Positions 11,350 through 22,540 of a DNA stretch of 64,000 nt are shown here, one piece after another. The DNA is from Sorex araneus (Eukaryota; Chordata; Mammalia; Eulipotyphla; Soricidae). The position numbers and the translations under genes are program-made. Every line of letters begins with the position of its first letter. Within the stretch, counting starts at the first letter, position 1. Location: assembly GCF_027595985.1 (NCBI RefSeq), contig NC_073303.1, positions 94,992,591-95,056,590 of the forward strand. Reading direction: 5' to 3'. The notes beneath the pieces were generated by a model that had not been told where the DNA came from, ran no database searches, and saw nothing but the letters and a program-made list of their open reading frames with translations.

Positions 11350-12012
11350 CCTTTATTTATTTTTTTAATTGAATCACTGTGAGCTACAGTTACAAAGATT
11401 CATGGTTAAGTTTCAGTAAAACAATGATCTAACGCCCATAACTCCACCAGTGTACATTTTCCATCACCAATGTCCCAGTATCTCCCCACCCCCATCACCA
11501 TCCCACACCTCTTATTGTCTCTATGGCAGACAATCTCCCTCTTACTCTCTACTTACTTTTGGGCATTGTGGTTTGCAATACAGATACTGAGAGACCACCA
11601 TGTTTGGCCCTTTATCTACTTTCAGCACACATCTCCCATCCCGAGCGATCCCTCCAACCATTATTGATTTAGTGATTCCTTCTCTACCCCAGTTGCCTGC
11701 TCCCCCAGCTAATAAGGTAGGCTTACAATCATGAAGCAGTCTTCCTGGCCCTTGTCTCTACTGTCCTTGGATGTTAGTCTCATATTATAATATTTTATAC
11801 TCCACAAATGAGTGCAGTCCTTCTACCACCTGTCCCTCTCTTTCTGACTCATTTCACTTAGCATGATACTTTCCATGTCCATCCACTTATGAGCAAATTT
11901 CATGACTTCATCTCTCCTGATAGCTGCATAGTATTTCATTGTGTAGATGTACAAAAGTTTCTTTAACTAGTCATCTGTATTAGGCACTCAGGTTGCTTCC
12001 AGATTCTGGTAG
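11350..12012 (-). mobile_element. 5'-truncated L1, ORF2 end plus 3'UTR, minus strand
   Basis: T-run, then 'gaatcactgtgagctacagt', 'tttgggcattgtggtttgca', 'ctgactcatttcacttagc', 'agctgcatagtatttcattg' and 'cttccagattctgg'. The right part is the antisense of the conserved end of L1 ORF2. It ends against a SINE head at 12013. Confidence 0.88.
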
Positions 12013-12085
12013 GGATGATAATCAAACTGGAACTGGCTCCATGCAAGGTTTAAGTACCTTCATTTCTGGACTCTCTCTCTCACAT
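12013..12085 (-). repeat. SINE head fragment, minus strand
   Basis: 'aatcaaactggaactggctc', 'catgcaaggtttaagtacc' and 'tggactctctctctca' match the reversed tRNA-like head only. The 3' body is absent. Confidence 0.55.
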
Positions 12086-12118
12086 ATCTGTAGAGGTTAA
12101 TTTTGTTTTTGTTTGTTT

Positions 12119-12935
12119 ATCATTTATTTTTAAAGTAGTTCACAATATTTGATAACATTTAATACTCTAACACCAATCCTACCACCATTACACCTTCCCG
12201 CCACCACATTTTCGATGTTTCCATCCTGAACCCCAACCCCTTTCCTAAAGTAGAACTGAAATAATTTATAGCACAGCAGGTAGGGTGTTTGCCTTGCACG
12301 TGGCCGACTCGGGTTTGATTTCTCTATCCCTCTCAGAGAGCCCGGCAAGCTACCGAGAGTATCCTGCCCACATAGCAGAGCCTGGCAAGCTACCTGTGGC
12401 ATATTTGATATACCAAAAACAGTAACAACAAGTCTCACAATGGAGACGTTACCGGTGCCCGCTTGAACAAATCGATGAACAACAGGAGAACAGTGCTACA
12501 GTGCTACAGTGTTATGAAAAAACACTGAAAATGCTACAAAAAGTTTCTTTAGAGAAAAGAGTGTGAATATTGTTGTATTTCATGCAGGGGCCATTAAGTC
12601 CTTCTATAAGTGATCACTAACATGTTGTTAAAGGTTGAACCTTGTGTGCTTTTATATATATGTAAAAGAATATTTCCCTTTAAGATTGGTTGCCTCCTAC
12701 TCTAAATCCCATCAAATGTGGTGCAGTATTCTTGGAATATGGGTGGTGTGAGGTGTGGGTTGTCGTGCAGCCATGAATGTGGCTCCATGGTCCAGATTCA
12801 GTCTTAGGTGAGGCTTGGTCCAAGCATGTAGAGAGTAGACATGAGCACAGCAGCTGTTGAGTTCTGGAGGCTTTTGCCTGCTGGGGCTGGGTCCCTTGGG
12901 GTGGAGAGGGGTCTTACCCGCAGTCAGCATTCATC
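12119..12935 (-). repeat. Modular A-tailed element (minus), interrupted by an RTE-type SINE
   Basis: Read on the minus strand, the 5' module ('gacccctctccaccccaagg', 'agcctccagaactcaacagc') is followed by 'ttcaacctttaacaacatgt', 'ggcccctgcatgaaatacaa' and 'gatggaaacatcgaaaatgt'. It ends 'tattaaatgttatcaaatat' plus an A/T-rich tail. The same order occurs at 24275-24809 (+), so this is one family. The SINE at 12253-12512 splits it. Its 5' module resembles that of the elements at 2833 and 54085, which carry a different 3' end. Confidence 0.8.
12253..12512 (+). repeat. RTE-type SINE (microsatellite tail)
   Basis: tRNA-like head 'tagcacagcaggtagggtgt', a 'cggcaagctaccgagagtat' block, 'ccaaaaacagtaacaacaag', then the RTE-like end 'gcttgaacaaatcgatgaac', finishing in (acagtgct)n instead of poly-A. 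It is inserted in the modular element of 12119-12935. Confidence 0.88.
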
Positions 12936-13184
12936 AAAGGCCCCTGGAAAACACCCATCATTGAACAGGTTGTGGCAAAGGCAGTTACACACCATAGAGA
13001 ACAAGTAGTTTTATGTTATGGGGATGCTAGCAAGAAACTGTCCTAGTACATAATTCCGTTTTCATTGGGGGCTAATGACAGATCTAAACAGCTAAGATTA
13101 ACTCCATGTAGGGTGATTTTAAATGTGGCAGCAATGATATGTTGGGTTTCTCAGGGGAAAAAAATCCTACTCATTGAGAGATAA

Positions 13185-13265
13185 GAGGACTGACTATAGT
13201 CAGGGGGAGCACTGAGCCAGGCATAGCCTCTAAACACAGCTGACTCACAAACAAACAAAAACAAG
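13185..13265 (+). repeat. SINE 3' fragment
   Basis: 'gggggagcactgagccaggc', 'aaacacagctgactcacaaa' and an A-rich end resemble the 3' half of the A-tailed SINE. Short and diverged. Confidence 0.4.
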
Positions 13266-13899
13266 AGACTGAGATTGATAAAGAGTCCCAGTGATGTGAG
13301 CCAAGAGAGAGGAGTTTTTGATACTTTGCAGGTGGCAGAGTGACTTTATTTTCTTCCATTGTTAGAGAAAAATGGAAGACAAAGCCAGATGAAGTTGTCT
13401 GGTTTTGTCTCACTTTCCTGCCATCCCGGAATTACCTTGTCTGCGAGATTTTGTATGGTGGTCAAGAAAATCAGGTGGTCTAGTGGTAAGTGCCTGCCTG
13501 GTCAGTTTCTGGATGGAAGGCGCTGTTACTTTTTTTACTACCTGACAATGGTGACCAAACAATAAGTCCTTGTTCTCAAGGTGCTCACAGACTAGAGGGA
13601 AATAAATATTTACAATGCCATATAGAATGGCAGTAGTGGGGGAGGGGCTGTTTTATCTGGAGAGGGGAGGGGTTATGGGGATCCATGAAGGGGCATTCAC
13701 AAATGTGTACTGTATTTAATATTTGATATGGGACAAGGGGTCGAAGGGGCTGAGAGAGAAGAGAGAAGTTAGAGAAATTAGGCGGGGTCAGGGAGGGAAG
13801 GGGAGGAAATCCTTTATGTGTGTGGCAGTCTGTGTGTTCCAAATTGTAAATTCAATTCAAGCCCCAGCAACTTTGCAACTCTAGACATTTTTCTCTCTC

Positions 13900-14330
13900 T
13901 CTCTTTCCAGGAAGAAAAATAGCCTTTCTATTTTCATCCTTGAAATCGCCATTTGTCATTCTCAAGGTGCCTTGGTGCCTTTGTCTCTAACCGTCAGCTG
14001 GCAGCAGCGTTGCTAAAAATAGCAGGCAGAGGGAATCGCTACACGCTGAACATTAAAAATAGAAAGGGAAGCACTGGTGTGAATAATGCATGGGAGAGAA
14101 TTCCATTCACGCTGGCCTCCGGGTCTTCAATGCTGGGTAGAACCCCACAGGGCAAGGGAGGATTAAACCGTAGCTTTGGCTGGAGCTGCAGGGGAAAAGC
14201 ATCCTATAAATTACACTGTATCCCTCAGACTGCTGTGGGCAGAGAGGGATAAGAAGAAATGGAGACTTGGACCAGCATTCCGGAATGCAAATCAGATGTC
14301 TAATTTGTAGGCACAAACTCAAATGCTAGC
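13900..14330. promoter_or_regulatory. Candidate distal enhancer (motif cluster in repeat-free DNA)
   Basis: This stretch lies in about 1.4 kb without recognisable repeats. It contains an E-box CAGCTG (13995-14000), two exact MEF2-type sites (CTAAAAATAG at 14013-14022 and TTAAAAATAG at 14053-14062) and a perfect 14-bp palindrome gcattccggaatgc (14275-14288) with two TEAD-like GGAATG halves. It also has an exact octamer ATGCAAAT (14285-14292) that overlaps the palindrome. The motifs are seen directly; enhancer activity is an inference. It lies about 44 kb upstream of KCNQ3. Confidence 0.4.
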
Positions 14331-14675
14331 CTGTGCAAGACAAAGGAGGGAGTGAGCTGGTGACAGGACAGAGAGAAGGGCACACCCGGCTCAAGGAATG
14401 TCCTTTTAAAAATTCCACAATTCATTTAAAAAGTTGCACAATGCTATCCAGTCAAAATTGCTCTGCAAGGACAGCTAGGCTCTGAAACCATTAATTTATC
14501 ATCTTTGCAAAATCAAAAACAGGCTCCAAGTGGAGATCCATTGTACATCAGTCAGCCCACAGGGGAGCTGTCCCCAAATCTGCAAACACCATAGATTCCT
14601 CATTCCTCATTTCATTGTTGAATGACCACATGATTTTAGAAGGAAAAACTTCCCCTTTCATCATCCCACGCTCCG

Positions 14676-14728
<53 letters not shown>
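14676..14728. repeat. (CA)n microsatellite
   Basis: About 26 uninterrupted CA units. Confidence 0.95.
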
Positions 14729-14730
<2 letters not shown>

Positions 14731-14963
14731 CTGCCAGTACTGAAATAACTCAAAGATTTTTTACATTTAAAAATGCACAGCAAATGAATGTACTAAATAA
14801 AATATCCACAAAATTTTATACTGCAAAATCAAATTAGTGATAACCTGAATGGAAGGGAAAAAGGGATGAATAAATTGGATAAAAGAAATGAATTTATGAT
14901 GAGAGGTGGAACTAGACTTTTAATGATACGTACACTTAATATATTACATATGGATAGTGATTT

Positions 14964-15228
14964 AAATAATCACTGTATCACTGTCATTCTGTTGTTCACC
15001 AATTTGCTGGAGTGGGTGCCAGTAACGTTTCCATTCGTCCCTCCCTGTCGTGCGCTAGTGTAGCCCAATGGCATATTGGAGACTCTTTCAGTGTCAGAGG
15101 AATGAGGATCATGGTTGTTCCTGATATACCAAAGTATATCTAGTACTCCATGGGTAGCTTGCCAGGCTCTGCCGTGTGGGCAGGAGACTCTCGGTAGCTT
15201 GCCGGCTTGCCGGGCTCTCTGAAAGGGA
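14964..15228 (-). repeat. RTE-type SINE, minus strand, lacking its tRNA head
   Basis: Starts with the reversed tail 'atcactgtatcactgtcatt', then 'gttgttcaccaatttgctgg', 'gtgccagtaacgtttccatt', 'actccatgggtagcttgcca' and 'tcggtagcttgccgg'. The middle carries the extra 'ttggagactctttcagtgtc' segment of the long form. The tRNA-like head is missing, which is normal for a 5'-truncated copy. Confidence 0.85.
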
Positions 15229-15595
15229 CCTAAACCTATAACCTAAAACCTACAGAATGTTATAAACAAGTTTATGTCAATACCTTTGTGTTTGGTTGTT
15301 GTGTTTAAAGAAAAAAGTTAGAGCAGAAGTGTTCAGCTTTCTTTTTTTTGGTCTATGACCTCTTTTCAGAAAAAAAAAATTGAGCATTCCTCCCTTTCAC
15401 CCTATCTTCTTTAAGTGAACAAACAGAAAGCACATCCACATTTACACCTGAGTCTTTACTATTTACCCCTGAATAATTCCAGGGGTAATTATCATGATTG
15501 GTGGCTGGAGAAGTGCTAGAGCCCACTTTGGAATATAATGAATTAGAGGGTAAGGAGGTCAGAGACTAAGAAAGTTGCCTTACATTGCTAGCCAC

Positions 15596-16593
15596 TGTAA
15601 GTTTTCACTATAAGAAGAAAAAAAAATCGGTGGGCCCAGCAGGCTGGACACGCAGGACTCGTGCTTTCAGTGGCCACTTGGCCGAGAAGTGGGAAGTTTT
15701 CTCTACCAGCCCACAAGTTTTCTGCCGCCTACAAGTCACAAGTCTCTCTTCTAGCCCCTTACGGCATGGTTATGCACGGGAATACAAAGGCTGAACATTA
15801 TCATAACAACAAGGAGAGGTAAAAACCACTCCTTTAAGGAGATTAACTCAAGGACAAAAATCTCATCTAAAGAGATTACTCAAGATTACTAAATCCCACT
15901 CAAGGGCAGGATTTCATCCAGGGTGGATTGCTTTCTCCTTTCCTCAGCTAGTAACCCATTTAAACACTTATACTAAATTTACTTCTTATAATATTTCTAG
16001 CAATGCCATTTTGTATGAGCACAGTAACAGATATATTAAGCTTAAAGGTTGTCTCTCCCTGGGGACATCTCGCTATATATTCCAGTCTTCAGGCCAGGTT
16101 AGTCTTTCCTAACCCCAGAAGGACCCTTATTCAGTTACTTATTTTTGCATCATGACAGAGTTTGTTCATGGCCATGTTCTTAACTTATAGTTGGGTATTA
16201 TGGCACTTGGCCCCTGGCCCATTTTGATGCCAGGGTAGCTCACAGCTTGCCCTGGGTTCATCAGTCCCTCGTCTGGACCCTGCTCTTGGAGTGCTAGGAA
16301 CTAAGGACAACTCAGGCTCAAGTCAAGTGAGTATGGATGCCAAGGAGTAAATATTATTTTGGAGTCAATTAACTCCCATGTTACATAGCATAGCATCAAC
16401 TGTCTTTCTGTGTCTATACAAAAAGGACATTGCTGAATAAACCATACAGATGACATAAAGGAAAGAGGGAAAACAACATAAAATTATTAGTGCCTGATGG
16501 AATTGGGTGTGCCTCAGTTGCACCATGTGGGAATGGCTCCCTAAACCTTAAGCTCCCTGCGGGAGCAGCAAGGACAGCCAGTGTTACCCAACA
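15596..16593 (-). mobile_element. Solo LTR of an endogenous retrovirus, minus strand
   Basis: The + strand runs TGTAAG...CCCAACA, so the sense LTR is TG...CA. 'gccac' flanks both sides (15591-15595 and 16594-16598; arguably 6 bp, agccac). The sequence aligns along most of its length, in opposite orientation, with 48020-49405 (shared blocks 'ctatgctatgtaacatggga', 'gactccaaaataatattta', 'gcattgctagaaatattata', 'gagtcctgcgtgtcc'). No internal retroviral genes lie beside it, so it is a solo LTR left by recombination. The TSD length suggests a class II (betaretrovirus-like) family. Confidence 0.8.
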
Positions 16594-16598
16594 GCCAC

Positions 16599-17250
16599 CC
16601 AGTTCTAGAGGAAGAAGGAATTGTCCCTTCACTGCTTCTGATTTAATTGCCCCAGTGTTTCCCTGTGAGTCACCTTTCTAATTCCTTGGTACAATTTGTA
16701 TCATTAGAAGTATTTCCAGTTACATGTTTTATCTGTTCCTCCAAGCTCTGAGATAACTAGAATTCACCCTGTGCATGCAGACCTGTGTGCCGTGCAGTTT
16801 CCTCCTGCCACTGAAGGACCAATAAACCCAGGTTCCTGACATTGCCCCTGCAGTGAAGTATACTGAGGAGCTGGGGGCATCATTTGATCCTAGTCCTGCT
16901 CTGCTCTAAGCAGGTTTTGCACTGTAACATCTACTTGACTTTGACTACTCTACCTGATATCTCTAGGCTCCAGTTTCCTCTGCTTGAAGTGGGACCGATA
17001 ACACACATCCACAGGGGCTTTTACAAAGCAAGACCAGGATGAGAAAGACTGGCCAGAAGCCATAGTCTGTAGGTGCCACTCAACAGATGGACCAATGGGA
17101 GTCACCCCTGCCCAGATGACTCTGGTCTTGACTTATGGAGAGGTGGAGGCAATTGAGATGAATTGGCAGGCCATTCATTACAAAACCACCTTTTTAATGA
17201 AGGTGCTGGCAAACAGATACAATAAAGGTAACTATACCTAAAAACCTGAT
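16599..17250. other. Unrecognised intergenic stretch
   Basis: No young repeat or exon recognised in about 650 bp between the solo LTR and the next SINE. Confidence 0.5.
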
Positions 17251-17252
17251 TT

Positions 17253-17403
17253 GGGGCTGAGGACGGAGGCCACAGAGCTGGAAGCAGTAGGTATTCTGGA
17301 GACCATGGTCAATGCCCAGCAACACGTTCGTAAGAACTCTGCCAGGAAGAGCACCTGAGTACAGCTGGATATGGCCCATAAACCAAACCCCGACAAACAA
17401 AAC
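17253..17403 (+). repeat. tRNA-derived SINE, diverged
   Basis: 'tggggctgaggacggaggcc', 'atggtcaatgcccagcaaca', 'gccaggaagagcacctgagt' and 'gctggatatggcccataaac' follow the SINE order with many changes. It ends 'gacaaacaaaac'. Confidence 0.55.
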
Positions 17404-17439
17404 TGATTTTTCCAAGAGAACAAATCCAAATTAAAATTA

Positions 17440-18555
17440 TTATTTTTAAATTTTTTATTTATTAATTTTTCTATTTTAATGAATTACCGTGAGATGTAGT
17501 TACAGACTTACAAACTTTTCCGATTGCGTTCCAGTCAAACACTGTTCAAGTACCCATCCCTCTACCAGAGCCCATTCTCCACCACCAATGTTCCCAGTTT
17601 CCCTCCCCCACCCTCACCCCTTCCCACCCCTACCTCTATGGCAATCACATTCCCTCTTAATCTCTCTGTCTTTTTGGGTGTTATGGTTTGCAATACAGTT
17701 ATCAAACAGCCATCATGTTTGGTCCATAGTCAACTACCATACCGGGCGATCTACCATCCTGAGTGATCCTTCCAACTATCAATTACTTAGTGCTCCTGTC
17801 TCCATCCAAGATACCTTTTCCCCCCACACATGCGATTGGCTTCCAAGCCATGGGGCAATCCTCCTGACCCTTATTTCTACTGTCCTTTGGTGTTAGTCTC
17901 CTATTACGTTACTTTATATTCCACAAATGAGTGCAGTCATTCTATGTCTGTCCCTCTCTTTTTGACTCATTTCATGTAGCATTATACTCTTTATGTTGGT
18001 CCACTTATATGCAAATTTCATGATTTCATTGTTTCCAACAGCTGCATAGTATTCCATTGTATAGATATACCAAAGTTTTTTTGATCACTCATCTGTTCTC
18101 GGGCAATCAGGTTTTTCCCAGATTCTGGCTATTGTAAATAGTGCTGTCATAAACATACAAGTGCAGATGTCATTTATACATTTTTTTTGCATTTACCCAA
18201 AAGTGGTATTGCTGGGTCAGATGGGAGTTCGATTTCTAGTTTTTTGAGAAATGTCCATATTATTTTCCAAAAAGGCTGGACCAGTCGGCATTCCCACCAG
18301 CAGTGCAGGAGAGTTCCTTTCTCCCCACATCCACACCAACACCGGTTGCTTTTGTTCTTTTAGATGTGTGCCAATCTCTGTGATGTGAGATGACATTTCA
18401 TTGTTGTTTTGATCTGTATCTCCCTGATGATTAGTGATGAAGAGCAGCCATTCAGCTTTCTTCTCTGATAAAGTTTCTGTTCATTTCATTGCCCCATTTT
18501 CTGATAGTCTTGGATGTTTTCCTCTTGTTGAATTCAACAAGAGCCTTGTATATCC
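17440..18555 (-). mobile_element. 5'-truncated L1 (about 1.1 kb), minus strand, with TSD
   Basis: T-rich tail, 3'UTR ('gaattaccgtgagatgtagt', 'ccaccaccaatgttcccag'), then the antisense of the L1 ORF2 C-terminal region ('agctgcatagtattccattg', 'attcccaccagcagtgcagg', 'ccctgatgattagtgatga'). It is flanked by a 15-bp duplication with one mismatch: 'tccaaattaaaatta' at 17425-17439 and 'tccaagttaaaatta' at 18556-18570. The reading frame is interrupted throughout. It is the longest young-type L1 in the window. Confidence 0.92.
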
Positions 18556-18718
18556 TCCAAGTTAAAATTAACTGGCGATCCTGGTAATATATCTCTGTAA
18601 GCAATATTTAAAAAAAAACTGAATTAAGCCAATCTGAGATGCTTTGGCATCTACGTCTGAGGGTCTTTGAAGTCTTTTTCAGAAGCTCTATCACTTCACT
18701 CACTAAACACATTGTGCA

Positions 18719-18719
<1 letters not shown>

Positions 18720-18764
<45 letters not shown>
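18720..18764. repeat. (CA)n microsatellite
   Basis: About 22 uninterrupted CA units. Confidence 0.95.
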
Positions 18765-18766
<2 letters not shown>

Positions 18767-19296
18767 ACAAGTGAAGGAAGCTCCTACAGAAAGGATCTTA
18801 CTTACTTACTTTAGGCTGGCCCCCCAAGCCTTAGCAAGTGATTTGTGTCCTTTCCCTTTTTACTATCAATTAAATTATATGTTTCGATTGTTCTACTGTA
18901 AATTCACCCCCCACCGCGCCCCCCAAATCATAATGTGATTATAAACAATTGGCTTGAGCCTCAACTTCTCTCCACTCTGGTGGAAGTCAGCACTTTAGAG
19001 ATCAAAGTGCTTCTTATATCTGATGCCAGAGGGCCCCCAGGGGGACTAATGTGAAATGGAGAAGAGAAAGGCAGAAGCAGCAGCCTCAACAAGGGAATCT
19101 GCCACATTCTCTCTAGACGCCTCTGCCACCTGGGGAATGTCTGAGGAAATCTCGGACTATGATCCTTTAGTAAGGTCAGTCCTAGATCTTAACCAGGCCT
19201 TTGGTGTCCCTGCTTTCCCCCACAGAAAAGAATTTCAGGAGGAGACCAAGAGTGAAATAGAACAGATTTCATTTGGAAGTTTTAAGAAAGCGGGAG

Positions 19297-19395
19297 TGTG
19301 TGTGTTGTGTGTGTGTGTGTGTATGTGTGTGTGAGAGAGAGAAAGAGAGAAAGAGAGAGACACAGAGAGAGAGACAGAGACAGAGATAGAAGGGA
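19297..19395. repeat. (GT)n / (GA)n compound microsatellite
   Basis: Interrupted GT repeats (19297-19332) pass into GA/CAGA repeats (19333-19395). The tract abuts an LTR remnant. Confidence 0.9.
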
Positions 19396-19640
19396 GGGAG
19401 AGAAGGAGTGTGATCTAGAAAGTACCTGGGCTTCTCCAGGGTGGAGAACGAGTTTCAGTACTCATCCAAGCATTAGATATGAAAGTACAAAAGTACACAT
19501 CTCAAGAGGGGTGATGTGGGCAACATGTGTGCTCAGGCAACACATGTGCTTGGCAACAACACATGGGCTTAGGCAGCATATGCACACAGTTTCTCTCGAT
19601 AGATTTGGCAACCTGTCCTTCAGACAGAGGAAAAGAGACG
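19396..19640 (-). mobile_element. Diverged LTR remnant, second ERV family, minus strand
   Basis: On the minus strand 'cacatgtgttgcctgagcac', 'cctcttgagatgtgtacttt' and 'ctggagaagcccagg' match blocks of the LTR-like sequence at 22075-22540 (+), in the same order. The ends are not clear and part of the LTR has been replaced by GA-rich repeats. Confidence 0.55.
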
Positions 19641-20927
19641 AATAAAGTGAAGGAAATAGGAGAGGTATTGGGATGCGCTCCCCGCAGATTCTAGGAACCT
19701 CGGGTGAGGCTGGGGTAGAGCCACGTCCTAAGAGAGACTAAGGATTTTTAAGTTGTCTTGGGTGGGGAAAAGGGACCCAAGACCAGTGGAATCTGTGTGC
19801 TGGGTCTGGCTCCTGTTATCCATCAGTTTGATGATGAAGAAGCATGGAATCATTCCTGGGAGCAAACCTCACACCTTTGTTCAAATTAGCTTTTATAGGG
19901 TTTTCCCAACCATGTGTGGCTTTGTACTAAAGTGAGTCTGTGGCTTGGGGCTTGCCTAAGGGTAGAATTGGGAGTACTTGATGTTCTTCTTGATATTCCT
20001 TTCCTGGCCTGGGAAGCTTCCCTGGACGCAGCAGGGGGAGGTGGGGTGAGTTGTTCTGCCTTGTCTGGGTCTGTGCTGGTGCCAGGAAAAGGTCTTATCA
20101 GGACTTAATTCCTGTGTCCACAAGATGGGTTTCTTAGCAGCCTTAGGGCTGTTGCTTTTATTACTTCCCAAGAGTTCATTGCCATGACCATGCTCTTTCC
20201 TATCTGCCTGCCTGCCTGCTTCATATCTGCCCTTTCGTGTGCTCTACCAATCTCCCTGGATTTCCTGTAAGCTGGTTTTAAATACCAGGCCATGTCTATA
20301 ACAATCCCCCTTGGAGCCTCTGGATTTACTTGTGGATAAACAAAGAGCCCTACCTCCCTGATCTTTCAAAGGCCTCATGCATATTTCCAGCCCCACCCCC
20401 ACTCCCAAGAGTCTTAAAAAGCCTCTTTCCTCCAATATAGCCAGGAGATTCCCTGCCTTACTTCACTCCAGGATCTACCTACTTGCATGAGGGACTATGA
20501 GACTATCTCACCCTAAATGAGAGTCTATTTTACTAAAAGCTATATGCTCCTGAGTTTCCCTGATTTTCTTCAGCAGCTTTTTTTTTTTTTTTTTTTGAGA
20601 AATAGGAATCTGAAAATGACCAGTCCCCAATCCCTGGTATGAAAACTGCTTTTCTTTTAGGGGCCATAAAGTCGTGATGAAAAAGGTACTTAATTTGGTG
20701 GCAAGCAGTCTTTCATTCTCCTGTCTTCCCCCAGAGCTCATGCATTGTTTTTCTTATTTATGTGATTTTAAATTGATTTGTCAATTCATTTCTCTCACTC
20801 TCAAAGTTTCTACTTTGGACTGGATCCTATGCTGCTGTGTTTGTTACCAGAGGAAAGGATGCAGGATTCCTGGCCTTTTGTAGAACCCTAAGAAGTAACA
20901 TACTCTCTATTCACATTTAAGAAGATC
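19641..20927. other. Unrecognised intergenic stretch
   Basis: Contains a 17-nt T-run near 20579 and no recognised exon or young repeat. Confidence 0.5.
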
Positions 20928-20938
20928 ACTGACGACTC

Positions 20939-21125
20939 AAGTTTGATTCCTCCACCCCTCTCGGAGAGCCCGGCAAGCTACCGAGAGTATCGAGCCCACT
21001 CGGCAGAGCCTGGCAAGCTATTGGATATGCCAAAAACAGTAACAGTAAGTCTCTCAATGAGAGACATTACTGGTGCCTGCTCGAACAAATCGATGAGCAA
21101 CAGGATGACAGTGACAGTGACAGTG
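20939..21125 (+). repeat. RTE-type SINE, 5'-truncated, with TSD
   Basis: Starts inside the tRNA part ('aagtttgattcctccacccc'), then 'cggcaagctaccgagagtat', 'tatgccaaaaacagtaacag', 'cgaacaaatcgatgagcaac' and (gacagt)n. It is flanked by the 11-bp duplication 'actgacgactc' at 20928-20938 and 21126-21136. A truncated copy with a perfect duplication supports target-primed insertion. Confidence 0.92.
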
Positions 21126-21194
21126 ACTGACGACTCCATGAAGGTCCACTCTTTTCCTGTTTTAATATAGACCTATTACTAACCTGGTCAGTGA

Positions 21195-21580
21195 ACACCA
21201 TGGACTGAATAATGCCCTCCAAATATGACTGTCTTAATCCTTGAATTCTATAGGTGTTACCTTGCCTCTCAGGAGAGATTTTTACAGATATGATTGAGAT
21301 AGAAAGATAATTGTGGGTGATTAGCATGGCGTGTGCCCCGAGTCAGTATAAGAGAGTTTTCCAAGTATCTTTATGAGAGAGAAAGGAGCATAGGAGAAGG
21401 TCTTTTGAAAATGGAAGGCAGAGGTTGGAGCGGGTGGGCTAGGAAATGCCTGAAGCCTCACAAGCGAAAAAGACAGGATGGATTCTCTCCTGCAGCACCA
21501 GGAAGAACCATTTCTTTTACATCCTTATTTTTAGTCTGGAAAGATTCCTTTTGGACTTCTCGCCTCCAAAACTTTAAAAA
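21195..21580 (+). mobile_element. Probable old MaLR-like LTR relic
   Basis: 'actgaataatgccctccaaa', 'cttaatccttgaattctat', 'tatgagagagaaaggagc' and 'ttcttttggacttctcgcctcc'-like text recall the start and end of MaLR (MST/MLT-type) LTRs. It is very diverged, so the family call is tentative. Confidence 0.4.
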
Positions 21581-21694
21581 AACATCAATGTTTTCTTGCT
21601 TGCTAATTTACAAGCCAGAAAACTGAGGTTTGGAACAGATAGATAAGCACAAAATTTCCAGCTCTGTTGATAAGTCAATATTACTCTGTTTGAA

Positions 21695-21850
21695 GGCCGA
21701 GGAGATAGAACAGGGGTTAGGATCCATAAAAAATTCAGGGAAGTAGAGAGGGAGGGGTCCCCATGACAATGGAATTGCTAGGATGTAGCATGACCACCTA
21801 CCCTTGAGGGCATCAGGGCCCACCTCTGAGCACAGGAATTAGACCTGATA
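21695..21850 (+). repeat. tRNA-derived SINE, diverged
   Basis: 'ggccgaggagatagaacagg' and 'ggcccacctctgagcacagg' are recognisable as head and 3' body. The middle is altered. Confidence 0.45.
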
Positions 21851-22074
21851 AGACGTTCACTTAGTGCCAGCAACAGACCCAGAGAAAGCGGGGCCTGCAC
21901 CATACCCACCGTCACCTCCACCCCCAGAAGCTGGAGCAGGAACACGAGTCCAGGAAAAGGAGTTTCAAAGATCACCTGTCACTCCCAGCTCAAGACCCCT
22001 GGCAACCTCCCTAACAACAAACTTTCATCTAGGAAGAAGCCCCATGTGGAGGCAGGTTGGGGAAACGCTATTGA

Positions 22075-22540
22075 AGCCACCTTGAACAAACAAAGGGCAC
22101 ACATCCACTGCAAGCCCATGTGCTGCTTGAGCAACTCTGTGGCCGAGCACACGTGGCACCCGAGCACATGTGGTGCCTGCATCTCCCCTCTTAAGATGTG
22201 TACTTTTATGCTTTCATAGCTAAGGCTGGGACGTGTGCAAGGGCTCTCTCCAACTTCGGAGAAGCCGGTGTTCTCTCTTGAGTGTGTTACTCTCACTCTC
22301 TCTCCCTCCTTCCCCTTCATAAAAGCCTCCCAAAGAAAATGCTTCACTTCACTGCTTGTCTGCTCCTGAAATACCTGTCTTCGAGAAAAACAAAGAATCT
22401 GTACGCCTTGAGTAAGGCCTGGTACTCACTTCCCAGACGATCAGTTCTAGTCTTCCAGGCGGGTTCTCGGGTAGCAGAGGCAGATGGGGAGAAATTGACA
22501 GTCTCTCTCTCCTCTCTGCCTCACAGAAGCCACCCATGGA
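22075..22540 (+). mobile_element. LTR-like element, second ERV family
   Basis: 'gcccatgtgctgcttgagca', 'cctcttaagatgtgtacttt' and a candidate TATA box region 'ccttcataaaagcctccc' (22313-22330) are followed by pyrimidine-rich and 'ttgacagtctctctctcctc' sequence. The partner copy is at 19396-19640 (-). There are no flanking retroviral genes and the LTR ends are not determined. Confidence 0.5.
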
